Assembly (NCBI GenBank): GCA_021324365.1
Contig: JAJPJE010000100.1
Location: 57,784-121,783 of the forward strand
DNA from: Terriglobia bacterium
Lineage (GTDB): Bacteria > Acidobacteriota > Terriglobia > Terriglobales > Acidobacteriaceae
DNA: 64,000 nucleotides
Direction: 5' to 3'
The notes beneath the pieces are model-generated. The model did not search any database and was not told where the DNA came from. It saw only the letters and a program-made list of their open reading frames with translations. Below are positions 11,338 to 20,750 of the stretch, piece after piece. How positions within the stretch are numbered: position 1 is the stretch's first letter; every line of letters begins with the position of its first letter. A program made the translations under genes and the position numbers.

Positions 11338-11399
11338 ATGAGTGCTCCGTTACTTCGAAAATTCATCGCGTGTGGCGCGGGCATAAGAAAGCCACGAAG

Positions 11400-11885
11400 C
11401 TATTTCTTCAGCGCCTTCCACTCCACTGTCTTGAAGAAGACAACGTCATTATCGCTGTGGTTCTGTAATCCGATATAGCCTTCATCTGGACGCCGACCGC
11501 GCTCCGGTTCGAACTTGAACTTCTTTTCCGGTACTGGCTGGCCCTCAATGTAGTCCGTGACCTTCACCCCGTTCAGCACAACAATCGTGCGCGGACCGTT
11601 CAGGGTAATGTCCATCGTGTTCCACTCGGGACCCGGCTTGCCAGGTTTCGCCAGCGGTTTCGTCAGGGAATAGAGCGTCCCCGTGACGTGATAATCGTCC
11701 TCGTCCGATTTCTCCGGATGGTTGTCGATTTGTACTTCGTATCCGTAATTCACCGGCATCCAGGCCTCGCGCGGCTCGATCGGAATGCGGATAAAGATCC
11801 CGGAAAGAACAAGCTTACGACAAGCTTTGTGCGCATAGACCTCACCAGATATCACCGGGTGGACGTGCCTGAAGAAACGCCGCAT
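11400..11885 (-). CDS. DUF1080 (3-keto-disaccharide hydrolase-like) fragment, N-terminally truncated
   Basis: The last ~115 residues are a clear DUF1080/PF06439 concanavalin-like half: SGIFIRIP, NYGYEVQIDNHPEKSDEDD, GTLYSLTKPLAKPG, NTMDITLNG, and the ending YIGLQNHSDNDVVFFKTVEW. Normal members are ~230-260 residues and begin with a signal peptide and an LFDGK..GW motif, none of which is present. The ~35 residues before SGIFIRIP resemble no part of the family, and only about 120 bases separate this ATG from the stop of the next gene, so the front half has been lost. Probably a pseudogene. Family members hydrolyse 3-keto-glycosides, consistent with the adjacent oxidoreductases. Confidence 0.65.
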   Translation of the reverse strand: MRRFFRHVHPVISGEVYAHKACRKLVLSGIFIRIPIEPREAWMPVNYGYEVQIDNHPEKSDEDDYHVTGTLYSLTKPLAKPGKPGPEWNTMDITLNGPRTIVVLNGVKVTDYIEGQPVPEKKFKFEPERGRRPDEGYIGLQNHSDNDVVFFKTVEWKALKK

Positions 11886-12004
11886 GATGACGCGAAGGGC
11901 TGGGAATTGGCAAGTTAAGAAAAAAGTGTGTTGTGGCAGAGAATCGGCTATGGATTCTCCCCGGCGGAGCAAATCCGTATCCGTTGTGGTCCTACTCTTG
12001 TTTG

Positions 12005-13096
12005 CTACGGCCCCGAAAAATCCAGTGGCTTGTCATACCCCGTCATCTCCAGGTAGCCGTCGCCTGCAATTGGCTTGTGAGCTCGCGTTCCGGAGACGTC
12101 GATGGCGCCTTCCCAGTAGCTGGTGCTCAGCCGCGTTTTCCCCGCTAGTTCCTGATTTTGCATCGCCGCATGGATCTGTAACTCGAGGCCGATCGAAGGA
12201 ACATTAACTCGCCATGCGATAGGATAGCGAGCCTGCGATTTCGTGCTACGCCAGGTCTCCCCTAGTGGCAGCATGCTGAAGTCGCGCGCGCTTAAATGTG
12301 TACCGCGGCCTTGCCCATCGATGTATGTTCCTGAACTGTATCGATCGACGCTGCCATCCGTGCGCCGCAACCGGTAGAGCATCAACTCCGTGTCGTCGCC
12401 GAGTTGAATACTTAACCAGTCCCATCCGACCTCATTTGCGGCCAGCGATTCAGTCGAAAATTCGTGGTCCATCCACGAAGTGCCTTTCACTTCGTAGGAC
12501 TTGCCCTCGATCTCGATGTGTCCGCTCGTGATGAGGCGCGTGAAAGAAATGTAGTGCGAAGCGTGACCAATGCCTTCGCCCTTCTGGCTAACTCCGTTCT
12601 GGCCATGAATGACCGGCGGCTTATTCGACTTCAGTTGCAACTGGAGGCCGAAATCCTTTCCGATCGCCTGCAGTTGCTGGCCATCATTCACCCATTCAGC
12701 CTGCCAGTTGCCATTCCAAACGCGCCCCTGCTGCCGACTGATGCCGGCTATGCCTGGACCAGCGCGATTCACGCGTTCCGTGTAATAGAACTTCTGCCGG
12801 CCGATGTCACTGACAGCGAAATGTGCCAGATAGAGATCTTGCACCCCCCAATCAACGTTCTGCAGCGGCTTGCGATTCACTCCTTGTCGGAAAAAAGTCA
12901 GTTCGAATCCAAAACGGCGGCCATCATTCGCCTTCAGATTGCCGGTGTAGTACCACCACTCTGTGCGGTAATCCGGATGGCTGAAGTGATCGCGCGGAAA
13001 CTGATATTCATACCCGGGCATTGCCTGCTGGTATTGTGCTCCCGCTCCGGTAAGCAGCAGTACACAAACGATCAGGCAGCGCAAACTATTCCTCAT
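12005..13096 (-). CDS. AttH/CrtC-type lipocalin-like exported protein
   Basis: 363 residues with a signal peptide ending near LLTGAGAQYQ. The body matches the AttH/hydroxyneurosporene-synthase superfamily: the opening FPRDHFSHPDYRTEWWYYTG, the mid motif GTSWMDHEFS and WDWLSIQLGD, and a C-terminal YWEGAIDVSG. The fold is a tandem lipocalin barrel; carotenoid hydratase and lipocalin-chaperone roles are known in the superfamily. Location decides here: it overlaps the permease gene by 11 bases and forms an operon with an ABC ATPase, an arrangement found widely for AttH proteins. A role with a lipid-like cargo of that exporter is the likely reading, not carotenoid synthesis. Confidence 0.85.
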   Translation of the reverse strand: MRNSLRCLIVCVLLLTGAGAQYQQAMPGYEYQFPRDHFSHPDYRTEWWYYTGNLKANDGRRFGFELTFFRQGVNRKPLQNVDWGVQDLYLAHFAVSDIGRQKFYYTERVNRAGPGIAGISRQQGRVWNGNWQAEWVNDGQQLQAIGKDFGLQLQLKSNKPPVIHGQNGVSQKGEGIGHASHYISFTRLITSGHIEIEGKSYEVKGTSWMDHEFSTESLAANEVGWDWLSIQLGDDTELMLYRLRRTDGSVDRYSSGTYIDGQGRGTHLSARDFSMLPLGETWRSTKSQARYPIAWRVNVPSIGLELQIHAAMQNQELAGKTRLSTSYWEGAIDVSGTRAHKPIAGDGYLEMTGYDKPLDFSGP

Positions 13097-15620
13097 GTAC
13101 TACCTCGATCGGGATCAACCGCGTCGCGATGCGAGCCGGATATAAGCCAGCCAGCACTGTCGCCACATAGACAATAGTCAGCGCGGCAAGTAGTACCGCC
13201 ACCGGCCAGTGGAATTGGATCGTCCATCCGAACGATTGCTTGTTGATCACATAAATCAGCACCAGTGACAGCACGAATCCAAGCAACAGTCCGGCGAGAT
13301 TCGCCAGCAACCCCAGGACACCGGCCTCGACCAGAATCATTTTTCGGATCTGCGCAGTAGCCGCGCCGAGGAATCTCAGCAGCCCCAATTCGCGCCGCCG
13401 GTCGATCACCAGCGCCAGCAACGCTCCGGCCACTCCCATCACAGCGACGATGATGGCGATCGCCTCCAGCGCATAGGTGATGGCAAATGTCTGGTCGAAG
13501 ATGCGCACCGCCTCAGCTCGAATATCACGGTTGGAAAAGATCAGCACAGCGCGGTTTGCCGAAACACGTTCGATTTCACGTCGCACTGCCGCAAGATTGG
13601 CCCTTGGCTTCAAATAGACAGCAAGATTCGTGGGCGCAGGATCAGGCAAGTATTTGAGCATCGTGTCACGATCCAGAATTACAAATCCGCGCTCACTGGC
13701 GTAATCATAGAAAACATCCAGCACGTGAAACGAAACCTTACGCTCGCCAAGCGAAAGCGTCAGCGTGTCGCCAGCTTTAACATGATGTTTGTTAGCAAAG
13801 GGCTCGCTGACAATCGCATTGTCTCCACCTCGCAATGCCGCCACTACTTCCCTATCCGGTTTGCCGGATAGAAACCCCGAGCTGTGGTAATAGCGTGCAG
13901 TCTCCGTCTCCGCCGACGCCAGGGTAGCAGGCATGTTCTGATAGTTGATGTCATAAGAGCGAAAACGGTCGACGGCTTCGACTCCGGGAAGCTTCTCGAT
14001 CTGATCAGCCAAGTCCGGAGAAATAGTCGGATGGCGATCAATTGCCGGATTTCCGACTGGCCGCAGATAAATGTCCGCTGGCAACTGGCTGTTCATCCAC
14101 ACCACCACCGTCTGACGGAAGCTGCCAACCATGATTCCCACCGAAGTCATCATGGCGACTGCAGTCGAGAGCGCACCAACCAGAACCGCGGTGCGCCGCA
14201 GCGACCCCTTCAAACTGCGCGAGGCGAGTAGCGCCTCAACGCCGAGCAAGGCTGTCAACACGCGTGTGCCGGCCGCCAGCAACGCCTCCACCAAAGCCGG
14301 CATCGCGAGCGCTGAGGCACCGATAAACAGGATCGCTGAGAGATAACCGAACAGGGGCTTTCCGTCGATGGCCGGGATCTTCGCTGCGGCCACCCCCGCA
14401 ATGCCAAGGCCCACAGCAATCCATAAGTCACGCCACTTCTCTACGCGCAAGATATATTCTCGCCGACCCCGCGCCATGGCTTCGACAGGTGACACTTGAG
14501 CCGCTTCACGCGCAGGCGAAATCGCAGAAAGCACGGCAACGCCAATCCCGACCATTAGCGCCAAGCCAATAATCCGCCAGTTGAGGTTAATCGACCCCGG
14601 CTGGCTGCTTACATAGAGAGAATTCACCGTCGTGCCAAGCAGATTCACCGCTCCCACAGCCATGGCCCGGCCCAGCGGAAGCGCCAAGAGAGCCCCAACA
14701 ACTCCGAAGAGAATTGATTCGCAGAGAAACGCGGCGAGAACTTCTCTGCGGCTCGCGCCCAGTGCCCGCAAGATCCCTATTTCCGGCCTCCGCCTGACTA
14801 CAGAAACGGAGATCGTGTTGTAGATGAGGAACGCGCCAACTACCAGCGCGACATAGCTCAAGATCCGCAGATTCCAGCGAAATGCGGCCATCATGCGCCG
14901 GTTCTCTTCTGTGCCGCTCCCCTGTGGACGCACCTGCACACCATCAGGTAGTACCTGTCGCAAACGCTGCTGCCAAATCTCCAATGAAGGCTGATCGGGC
15001 ACCCGAATCAGAATGCGATCCACTCGTCCAGTTCTGCTCAGCTCCTGTTGTGCCTCGGCGATGTCCATCAGCACGGCGTTGTCGCCCGCGGAACTTGGCA
15101 GCACGCCCCGCACCTTATATTCACGTGTGTCGTCGTTAATCTGTAACTTGATTTGGTCGCCCGCCTTGGATGCGAGCCGACGTCCCACCCAAACGCCGCT
15201 GCTCAAATCCGCTCCGCGCTCTGACCCATCGGCGAAATCCGGCAGCTTCCAGTCTCTGCTCATGCGATCGCCTGCTTCCGCGATCAGATCTAATCCGATC
15301 ACCGGTACGGACTCGCCTGTTTGCGTAACCACGGCAAAGCCTTCGATCCTCGGACGCACCCGTATCGGGTACGGAAGCGTCGCCAGCTTTCCAACAAGGT
15401 CGTCGGGAACGCCACCCGTCGCGGTCACTTCGATTTCGGAATCGCCGGCAAGCGTTTCCACTGACGAGCGAAACGAACCTGCGGCCGCATCTCCCGCCAA
15501 TTCGATCGCGATCACCACCGCAACACCCAGCGCAACAGCAAGTACAGTTGTCGCGGTGCGTATGGGTTCGCGAAACAGAGGTCGAACCATCAGCCTGAAA
15601 AAAAGGAGCAGGCGTGTCAT
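13086..15620 (-). CDS. ABC transporter permease, FtsX/MacB-like, two FtsX domains
   Basis: 844 residues. A first TM helix (about 18-45) is followed by a large periplasmic domain (about 45-240), then three TM helices of the first FtsX domain ([19 protein letters not shown] and on, about 250-380). A second periplasmic domain and a second FtsX domain (about 700-840, [20 protein letters not shown]) follow. This duplicated layout is that of LolC/E-type or YbbP-like transporters that work on envelope lipids or lipoproteins rather than of importers. The ATG directly abuts the TGA of the ATPase gene (TGAATG), showing coupled translation. Confidence 0.9.
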   Translation of the reverse strand: MTRLLLFFRLMVRPLFREPIRTATTVLAVALGVAVVIAIELAGDAAAGSFRSSVETLAGDSEIEVTATGGVPDDLVGKLATLPYPIRVRPRIEGFAVVTQTGESVPVIGLDLIAEAGDRMSRDWKLPDFADGSERGADLSSGVWVGRRLASKAGDQIKLQINDDTREYKVRGVLPSSAGDNAVLMDIAEAQQELSRTGRVDRILIRVPDQPSLEIWQQRLRQVLPDGVQVRPQGSGTEENRRMMAAFRWNLRILSYVALVVGAFLIYNTISVSVVRRRPEIGILRALGASRREVLAAFLCESILFGVVGALLALPLGRAMAVGAVNLLGTTVNSLYVSSQPGSINLNWRIIGLALMVGIGVAVLSAISPAREAAQVSPVEAMARGRREYILRVEKWRDLWIAVGLGIAGVAAAKIPAIDGKPLFGYLSAILFIGASALAMPALVEALLAAGTRVLTALLGVEALLASRSLKGSLRRTAVLVGALSTAVAMMTSVGIMVGSFRQTVVVWMNSQLPADIYLRPVGNPAIDRHPTISPDLADQIEKLPGVEAVDRFRSYDINYQNMPATLASAETETARYYHSSGFLSGKPDREVVAALRGGDNAIVSEPFANKHHVKAGDTLTLSLGERKVSFHVLDVFYDYASERGFVILDRDTMLKYLPDPAPTNLAVYLKPRANLAAVRREIERVSANRAVLIFSNRDIRAEAVRIFDQTFAITYALEAIAIIVAVMGVAGALLALVIDRRRELGLLRFLGAATAQIRKMILVEAGVLGLLANLAGLLLGFVLSLVLIYVINKQSFGWTIQFHWPVAVLLAALTIVYVATVLAGLYPARIATRLIPIEVVHEE

Positions 15621-16346
15621 TCAGCGGCGAAGGACCTCCTCGACCCGTCCATCGCGGAGCCGAACGATGGTGTCCGCCATCGCCGCCGCTTCCAGGCTGT
15701 GTGTGGCCATCAGCGTCGTGGTTTTGTGTTCCGTCGCAATTCGGCGCAGCAGGTTGAGGATCATGTCTCCGGAAGTTGTATCGAGGTTCCCGGTCGGTTC
15801 GTCGGCAAGCAGAACCCGTGGTGAATGGACGAGTGCGCGGGCGATGGCCACGCGCTGCATCTGCCCGCCGGAAAGCTGATGCGGCATACGATCTTCGCAT
15901 CCGGCGAGTTCCACCCACCCCAGCATCTCTCGCGCGGCGGTGCGCCCAGTTGGCGATCCTGCCAGCAGCAACGGAAGCTCTACGTTTTCGATTGCGCTCA
16001 AGGTCGGCAAGAGTTGAAATGATTGAAAGATAAACCCAACTTTTTCCCGCCGTATGCATGTAAGTCCCGAGTCGTTCAAAGAAGAGGTTGGCGTGCCGTC
16101 GAGCAACACCCGCCCTGAAGTCGGAAAATCCATCGCTCCAGCCAGGTTCAGCAATGTCGATTTTCCGCAACCACTTCTGCCGACCAATGCAACGAACTCA
16201 CCTTCTTCTATTCCAAGGGAAAGATTGTCAAGGGCGCGGACTTTTTGTCCATCGGCTAAGTAGTCCTTGCTGACTGCCTGGAATGACACAACGGGCATAC
16301 CTGCAGTGAGCGTAGCAGAGCTACGGGATTCGGGCTTCATTTCCAT
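15621..16346 (-). CDS. ABC transporter ATP-binding protein, LolD/MacB type
   Basis: 241 residues with all ATPase motifs: Walker [11 protein letters not shown]-loop [12 protein letters not shown], signature [15 protein letters not shown], Walker [13 protein letters not shown] and H-loop MATHS. The DEPTGNLD form is typical of the LolD/MacB/FtsE branch. It energises the FtsX-like permease encoded immediately downstream. The start at 16346 gives 17 residues before the domain begins ([16 protein letters not shown] at 16295), so the inner ATG is a real alternative. The gene heads the minus-strand run and is divergent from the AI-2E family gene, leaving a 134-base shared upstream region. Confidence 0.93.
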   Translation of the reverse strand: MEMKPESRSSATLTAGMPVVSFQAVSKDYLADGQKVRALDNLSLGIEEGEFVALVGRSGCGKSTLLNLAGAMDFPTSGRVLLDGTPTSSLNDSGLTCIRREKVGFIFQSFQLLPTLSAIENVELPLLLAGSPTGRTAAREMLGWVELAGCEDRMPHQLSGGQMQRVAIARALVHSPRVLLADEPTGNLDTTSGDMILNLLRRIATEHKTTTLMATHSLEAAAMADTIVRLRDGRVEEVLRR

Positions 16347-16480
16347 CGCGATTAATCAGGCTAGCTTCAGAATATGGATGCTGAACTGGTCACGATCGCG
16401 CCGTTTTTCGCATCCAGCTACATGCAGTGGTTACTATACTTGAGTCTATTGACCCGGGATAATGAGGAGGGGACCAGCAA

Positions 16481-17563
16481 TTGAGCGGCAAAAATGCAAC
16501 TCTCGTGTTTTTGGCAGTGCTGCTGGTGGTTTCATTTGCACTGGCCTACTTTGTCGCTCGGCCATTTATTAAGCCAGTTGCTTTCGCCATCATTATCGCT
16601 GTCGTCTTCAATCCTTTGTACGAACGGATTCTGAAAGCTGTTAAAGGGCGGGGACGCGCCTCCCTGCTCACCATTCTTCTTGTCATCCTTCTATTTGCGA
16701 TCCCGCTGACTTTTGTTCTAATCACCGCCAGCCGCCAGGCACTCGAGATCGCCCATTATTTTAGCCAGAGGAGTGCAGCCCAAGGCGGCTTCGTTCCCAG
16801 CATCATGAACCTCGCGGAACGCCATCTTGGATTCGTGACCCGGCATTTCGATCTTTCCTCCGTGAACTTGCGCCAGCAGATCGCATCGCATCTGAATCAA
16901 ATCGGACTCAGCCTTCTCGGAAGCGGCGCCGCTCTGCTCGGGAACTTCGTCGGGCTTATCACCGACTCCGTTATAGCCCTTATCACAGCCTTTTTTCTTT
17001 TCCGCGATGGCGAACGCGTGGTCAAGAAAATCTCGGGGGTACTACCCCTATCCGCGGCGCAGGTGCACCGCTTGCTCAACGGGGTGACAGATGCGATCGT
17101 CGCGAATGTTTACGGCATGGCGGCCGTCGGCGCAGCACAAGGCCTGTTGACCGCGATCGGCCTGACGATCTGCTCCGTGCCGTCGGCGACCTTGCTTGGG
17201 TTATTGGCCGCGGTTTGCTCGTTGGTCCCAATCGTCGGCGCCGGTCTGGTCTGGGGACCAGCAGGCATTTACCTCATCGTGATCGGGCACGTCGCGAAAG
17301 GTATCTTTCTCCTGATTTGGGGAACCGTGGTTATCAGCTCCATTGATAACATCATTCGGCCGCTGGTGGTGCAGGGCCGCGTGCAGGCGCATCCCTTGCT
17401 GCTGCTGTTTGCCTTGATCGGCGGCGCCCAGGCATTCGGGCTGCTGGGAATTTTTCTTGGACCGGTCTTACTGTCGGTCATCAGCGTATTGCTGACAATC
17501 GTCTTCGAAGAAACCCGCGGCGTCCCATCTGAATCCAGCCGTGTTGCTACGCTCAGCGAATAG
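16481..17563 (+). CDS. AI-2E family transporter (TqsA/PerM-type permease)
   Basis: 360 residues, strongly hydrophobic with about eight TM helices. Two lie at the start, one follows near 65-85, a soluble amphipathic part covers about 90-150, and the C-terminal block has the family features SVPSATLLGLLAAVCSLVPIVGAGLVW, quoted in part as LLAAVCSLVPIVGAG, and DNIIRPLVVQGR. Members export varied small solutes and some move autoinducer-2 or act as Na+/H+ antiporters; the substrate cannot be assigned. The TTG start is supported by GAGGAGGGG (16463-16471) 9 bases upstream. Confidence 0.9.
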   Translation: MSGKNATLVFLAVLLVVSFALAYFVARPFIKPVAFAIIIAVVFNPLYERILKAVKGRGRASLLTILLVILLFAIPLTFVLITASRQALEIAHYFSQRSAAQGGFVPSIMNLAERHLGFVTRHFDLSSVNLRQQIASHLNQIGLSLLGSGAALLGNFVGLITDSVIALITAFFLFRDGERVVKKISGVLPLSAAQVHRLLNGVTDAIVANVYGMAAVGAAQGLLTAIGLTICSVPSATLLGLLAAVCSLVPIVGAGLVWGPAGIYLIVIGHVAKGIFLLIWGTVVISSIDNIIRPLVVQGRVQAHPLLLLFALIGGAQAFGLLGIFLGPVLLSVISVLLTIVFEETRGVPSESSRVATLSE

Positions 17564-17750
17564 GCAGAGTACTGGTTTTCCGTTACTCCGGACAACATTC
17601 CCGCTGAAGTTTCATTCCAAAGTTCAAGGGATTGGAGCACATCCAGAGCACGTCCGTTCCTGCGTGCGTTGCGTTTCCCCGGTCCTGAATCTCGCTCGGA
17701 TTCTTATCGGATTGCCTTTCTACCGAACGGCCAAAAGAGTTCCGTTTCTG

Positions 17751-20702
17751 ATGCGCGGCGGGCTTTTGCCTGCAATTCTTTCTGTGCTGCTGCTTTCCAC
17801 TTGTGTTTCCCTTGCGCAGGAGATACCCACACCTGCGAATCTGCTCCCTTCATACGAGGGGCAGACCGTTTCAACGGTTGAACTGGCGGGAAGGCCGGAT
17901 TTAAGTCCCGATCAACTCGCGCAACTCAAATCTCTGGTGAAGCAACAACAAGGAAAACCGTTTTCTATGGACGACATTAGTGCAAGTGTAAGTGCGCTGA
18001 AGTCGTCCAGTCTTGTTCAAGACGTTCGGCTGGATGTCACGCCGGAAGCCAATGGGGTGCGTGTCAGCTTCGTGCTGCTGCCCGCTTATTTCATTGGTGT
18101 TTACGAATTTCCTGGTGCGCTGGGACATTATTCCTATTCGCGGCTTCTGCAAGTCGCGAATTATCCAATGGAAGGCCCATACTCCCCCATTGCGATTGTG
18201 AATGCGCAGCGGGCTCTAGAAACTCATTTTCGTCGAGGTGGGTTCTTCGAAGCGCAAGTGACAACCACGCTCGATCTCGACAGTACGCATCATGTCGTGA
18301 ATGTTGCCTTCGCCACTGATCTGAATCGCCGTGCAAAATTCGGACACCTCACCATTGAAGGCGCTACTCCGGAAGAAGCCGTCCGGCTAAGAAACTCGCT
18401 GAAGGGTTGGATTGCGCGTTTTCGCAGGGTTGCCGTGCAGAAAGGAAAGAGCTACTCCTTTCACCGATTGCAGTCGGCCGAGCAGTACTTACAGAAAAAG
18501 CTGGCTGCCCAGGGATATCTTGCGGCGCAAGTGAAGATCGGAAAAGCTAGCTACACTGCTGAAAGCAATCACGCGGATGTTTCTTTCAATATCGTGCCTG
18601 GCCCCAAGATTCACGTTAAAGCTGTTGGCGCGCACCTGTGGGGACGGACTCTCCACCGCCTTGTTCCTGTTTATCAGGAGAATCTCTTCAATGCCGAAAT
18701 GGTGCAGGAAGGCCGGCAGAACCTGCTCTCCTACTTCCAATCAAAAGGCTACTTCGACGCGCAAGTGCATGTTCACGTGAATCGGCAGCCGTCGCTCATC
18801 GACGTCGAATACAACATCGATCGCGGAAAGCGTCACGATGTCGTATCCGTCGCGGTGCACGGCAATCACGCACTCAGCACCGACAGCCTGATGTCTAACA
18901 TTGTGGTGAAAAAGAAGTTTTTCATCAGTATGCTCGACCACGGGAAGTATAGCGATGCCCTGGTTACAACGAGCCTCAGGAACATCCGGGATGCTTACAA
19001 GAACGCGGGGTTTAGCGAAGTATCTGTCACGCCTAAAGTAAACCGGCCAGGGGGCAACATTGCTGTCGTATTTCAAATCGCCGAGGGTCCTCGGGACCTG
19101 GTGCAGTCATTCGATATCGAAGGAAACACATTGCCGGAATCGGAACTTGCACCCAAGGGATTGCAGATTGGCCCAGGCAAGCCGTATTCAGGATATCTTG
19201 TCAATCAGGATCGCAACCAGATCATGGCGCAGTACCTGACGCTCGGATATTTGACGGCTACTTTCGAAGCAAAAAGTGAGCCAGTCTCGAAGAACTCGCA
19301 TGAATATCGTGTCGTGTACCACGTCCATGAAGGCCCACAGGTTAAGACCGCACGCGTAGTCACTATCGGACGCAATCAGACCAAGCAGCAAATGGTGAAC
19401 ACCGCGGTCAAGATCAAGCCCAATACGCCACTGAGCGAAGATCAGATGCTCTCCGCCGAAAGCCGTCTTTACAACCTCGGAATTTTCGATTGGGCCGAAA
19501 TTGATCCGAAACAGACGGTCACCGATCAGTCAAACCCGGACGTGCTCATCAAATTGCACGAAGCCAAACGAAACACCATCACTTACGGCTTCGGATTCGA
19601 AGTCATTAATCGCGGAGGCAGCGTACCCGGAGGCACGGTAGCCCTGCCGGGTATTCCGCCAGTGGGACTGCCCAACTCGTTTCGGACTAGCCAGAAAACT
19701 TTCTGGGGGCCGCGCGGACTGCTTGAGTACACGCGCAAAAACATGCGTGGCCGCGCCGAGAGCTGGACATTCGGTGGATTCGCCGGACGATTGGATCAAC
19801 GCGCTTACACGAACTATAACATTCCATCGTTTCGCGGTAGTAGCTGGTCGGCCACATCCAATGCGCAGTTCGAGCACGATAGTGAAAATCCGATCTTCAC
19901 CGCCCGTATTGCCCGTGGCGGCCTGGAATTTCGCAAAGCCTTGGACGCAAAGAAGCAGAAGCTATTGTTTCTCCGCTACACCGTCCAAAGAACGGATCTC
20001 ACTCGGCTGCTGATCCCGGCGCTGGTGCCACTAAGCGATCAGAACGTGCTGCTGTCGACAGTTTCTGCCTCCTACATTCGCGACACTCGCGATAACGCCC
20101 TCGACGCTCATAAAGGCATTTATCAGAGCTATGAGGTTTCTCTCACTCCGACTGCTCTGGGTTCCAGTGTGAACTTTGCACGAGCGCTTGGCCAGACCGC
20201 TTACTACAAGAACATTGGAATCGATAACATCATCTGGGCTAACAGCATTCGGCTTGGCCTCGAGGAGCCCTTTTCCAACAGTCACGTTCCGCTTAGTGAA
20301 GAGTTCTTTACCGGTGGCGGCAGCACTCTCCGTGGATTCCCGCTGAACGGCGCCGGTCCGCAACGAGTAATCGTGGCTTGCGGCAACCCCGGCGACCCTA
20401 CGACCTGCTCCCAAATCCAGGTGCCGACGGGCGGAAACCAGCTTTTTATCCTAAACTCCGAATTCCGCATTCCCTTGCCCATTAAGAAAGGGCTGGGCGT
20501 TGTCGGTTTTTACGATGGCGGCAATGTATTCGCCCACGTGGGGTTCCATGACTTCCTCAGTAACTATTCGAATAACGTCGGCTTTGGAGTGCGATACGCC
20601 ACGCCAGTTGGCCCCGTTCGGCTCGACATCGGCCGCAACTTGAATCCAATTCCCGGAATCAAAGCAACTCAGGTATTCGTGACACTGGGCCAGGCTTTTT
20701 AG
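17751..20702 (+). CDS. Omp85-family outer-membrane assembly protein with multiple POTRA repeats (TamA/BamA-like)
   Basis: About 983 residues. Signal peptide (MRGGLLPAILSVLLLSTCVS, cut near SLAQE), then a chain of POTRA-like units recognised by their first strand: VSTVELAG, IGVYEFPG, FGHLTIEGA, HVKAVGAH, VVSVAVHGNH, VQSFDIEGN and ARVVTIGRN, about seven in all. From about residue 620 comes the 16-strand barrel with FFTGGGSTLRGFPLNGAGP (the VRGY-like L6 loop) and the last strand VFVTLGQAF, ending in aromatic Phe. ATG at 17751 is chosen because it begins the signal peptide; the frame extends to 17541 but would overlap the permease gene. tamB follows by 48 bases, which favours a TamA-like role. 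Confidence 0.88.
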   Translation: MRGGLLPAILSVLLLSTCVSLAQEIPTPANLLPSYEGQTVSTVELAGRPDLSPDQLAQLKSLVKQQQGKPFSMDDISASVSALKSSSLVQDVRLDVTPEANGVRVSFVLLPAYFIGVYEFPGALGHYSYSRLLQVANYPMEGPYSPIAIVNAQRALETHFRRGGFFEAQVTTTLDLDSTHHVVNVAFATDLNRRAKFGHLTIEGATPEEAVRLRNSLKGWIARFRRVAVQKGKSYSFHRLQSAEQYLQKKLAAQGYLAAQVKIGKASYTAESNHADVSFNIVPGPKIHVKAVGAHLWGRTLHRLVPVYQENLFNAEMVQEGRQNLLSYFQSKGYFDAQVHVHVNRQPSLIDVEYNIDRGKRHDVVSVAVHGNHALSTDSLMSNIVVKKKFFISMLDHGKYSDALVTTSLRNIRDAYKNAGFSEVSVTPKVNRPGGNIAVVFQIAEGPRDLVQSFDIEGNTLPESELAPKGLQIGPGKPYSGYLVNQDRNQIMAQYLTLGYLTATFEAKSEPVSKNSHEYRVVYHVHEGPQVKTARVVTIGRNQTKQQMVNTAVKIKPNTPLSEDQMLSAESRLYNLGIFDWAEIDPKQTVTDQSNPDVLIKLHEAKRNTITYGFGFEVINRGGSVPGGTVALPGIPPVGLPNSFRTSQKTFWGPRGLLEYTRKNMRGRAESWTFGGFAGRLDQRAYTNYNIPSFRGSSWSATSNAQFEHDSENPIFTARIARGGLEFRKALDAKKQKLLFLRYTVQRTDLTRLLIPALVPLSDQNVLLSTVSASYIRDTRDNALDAHKGIYQSYEVSLTPTALGSSVNFARALGQTAYYKNIGIDNIIWANSIRLGLEEPFSNSHVPLSEEFFTGGGSTLRGFPLNGAGPQRVIVACGNPGDPTTCSQIQVPTGGNQLFILNSEFRIPLPIKKGLGVVGFYDGGNVFAHVGFHDFLSNYSNNVGFGVRYATPVGPVRLDIGRNLNPIPGIKATQVFVTLGQAF

Positions 20703-20750
20703 TTCGGACGAGAGTTCCCGAAGCTGTTCCAGGCGTTGTGGGAGTGCTTT

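Noticed and set aside
15136..16170. 344-codon frame overlapping the ABC ATPase and permease genes
   Set aside because: Arg/Gly-rich shadow in another frame of the same strand; the ABC genes account for this DNA.
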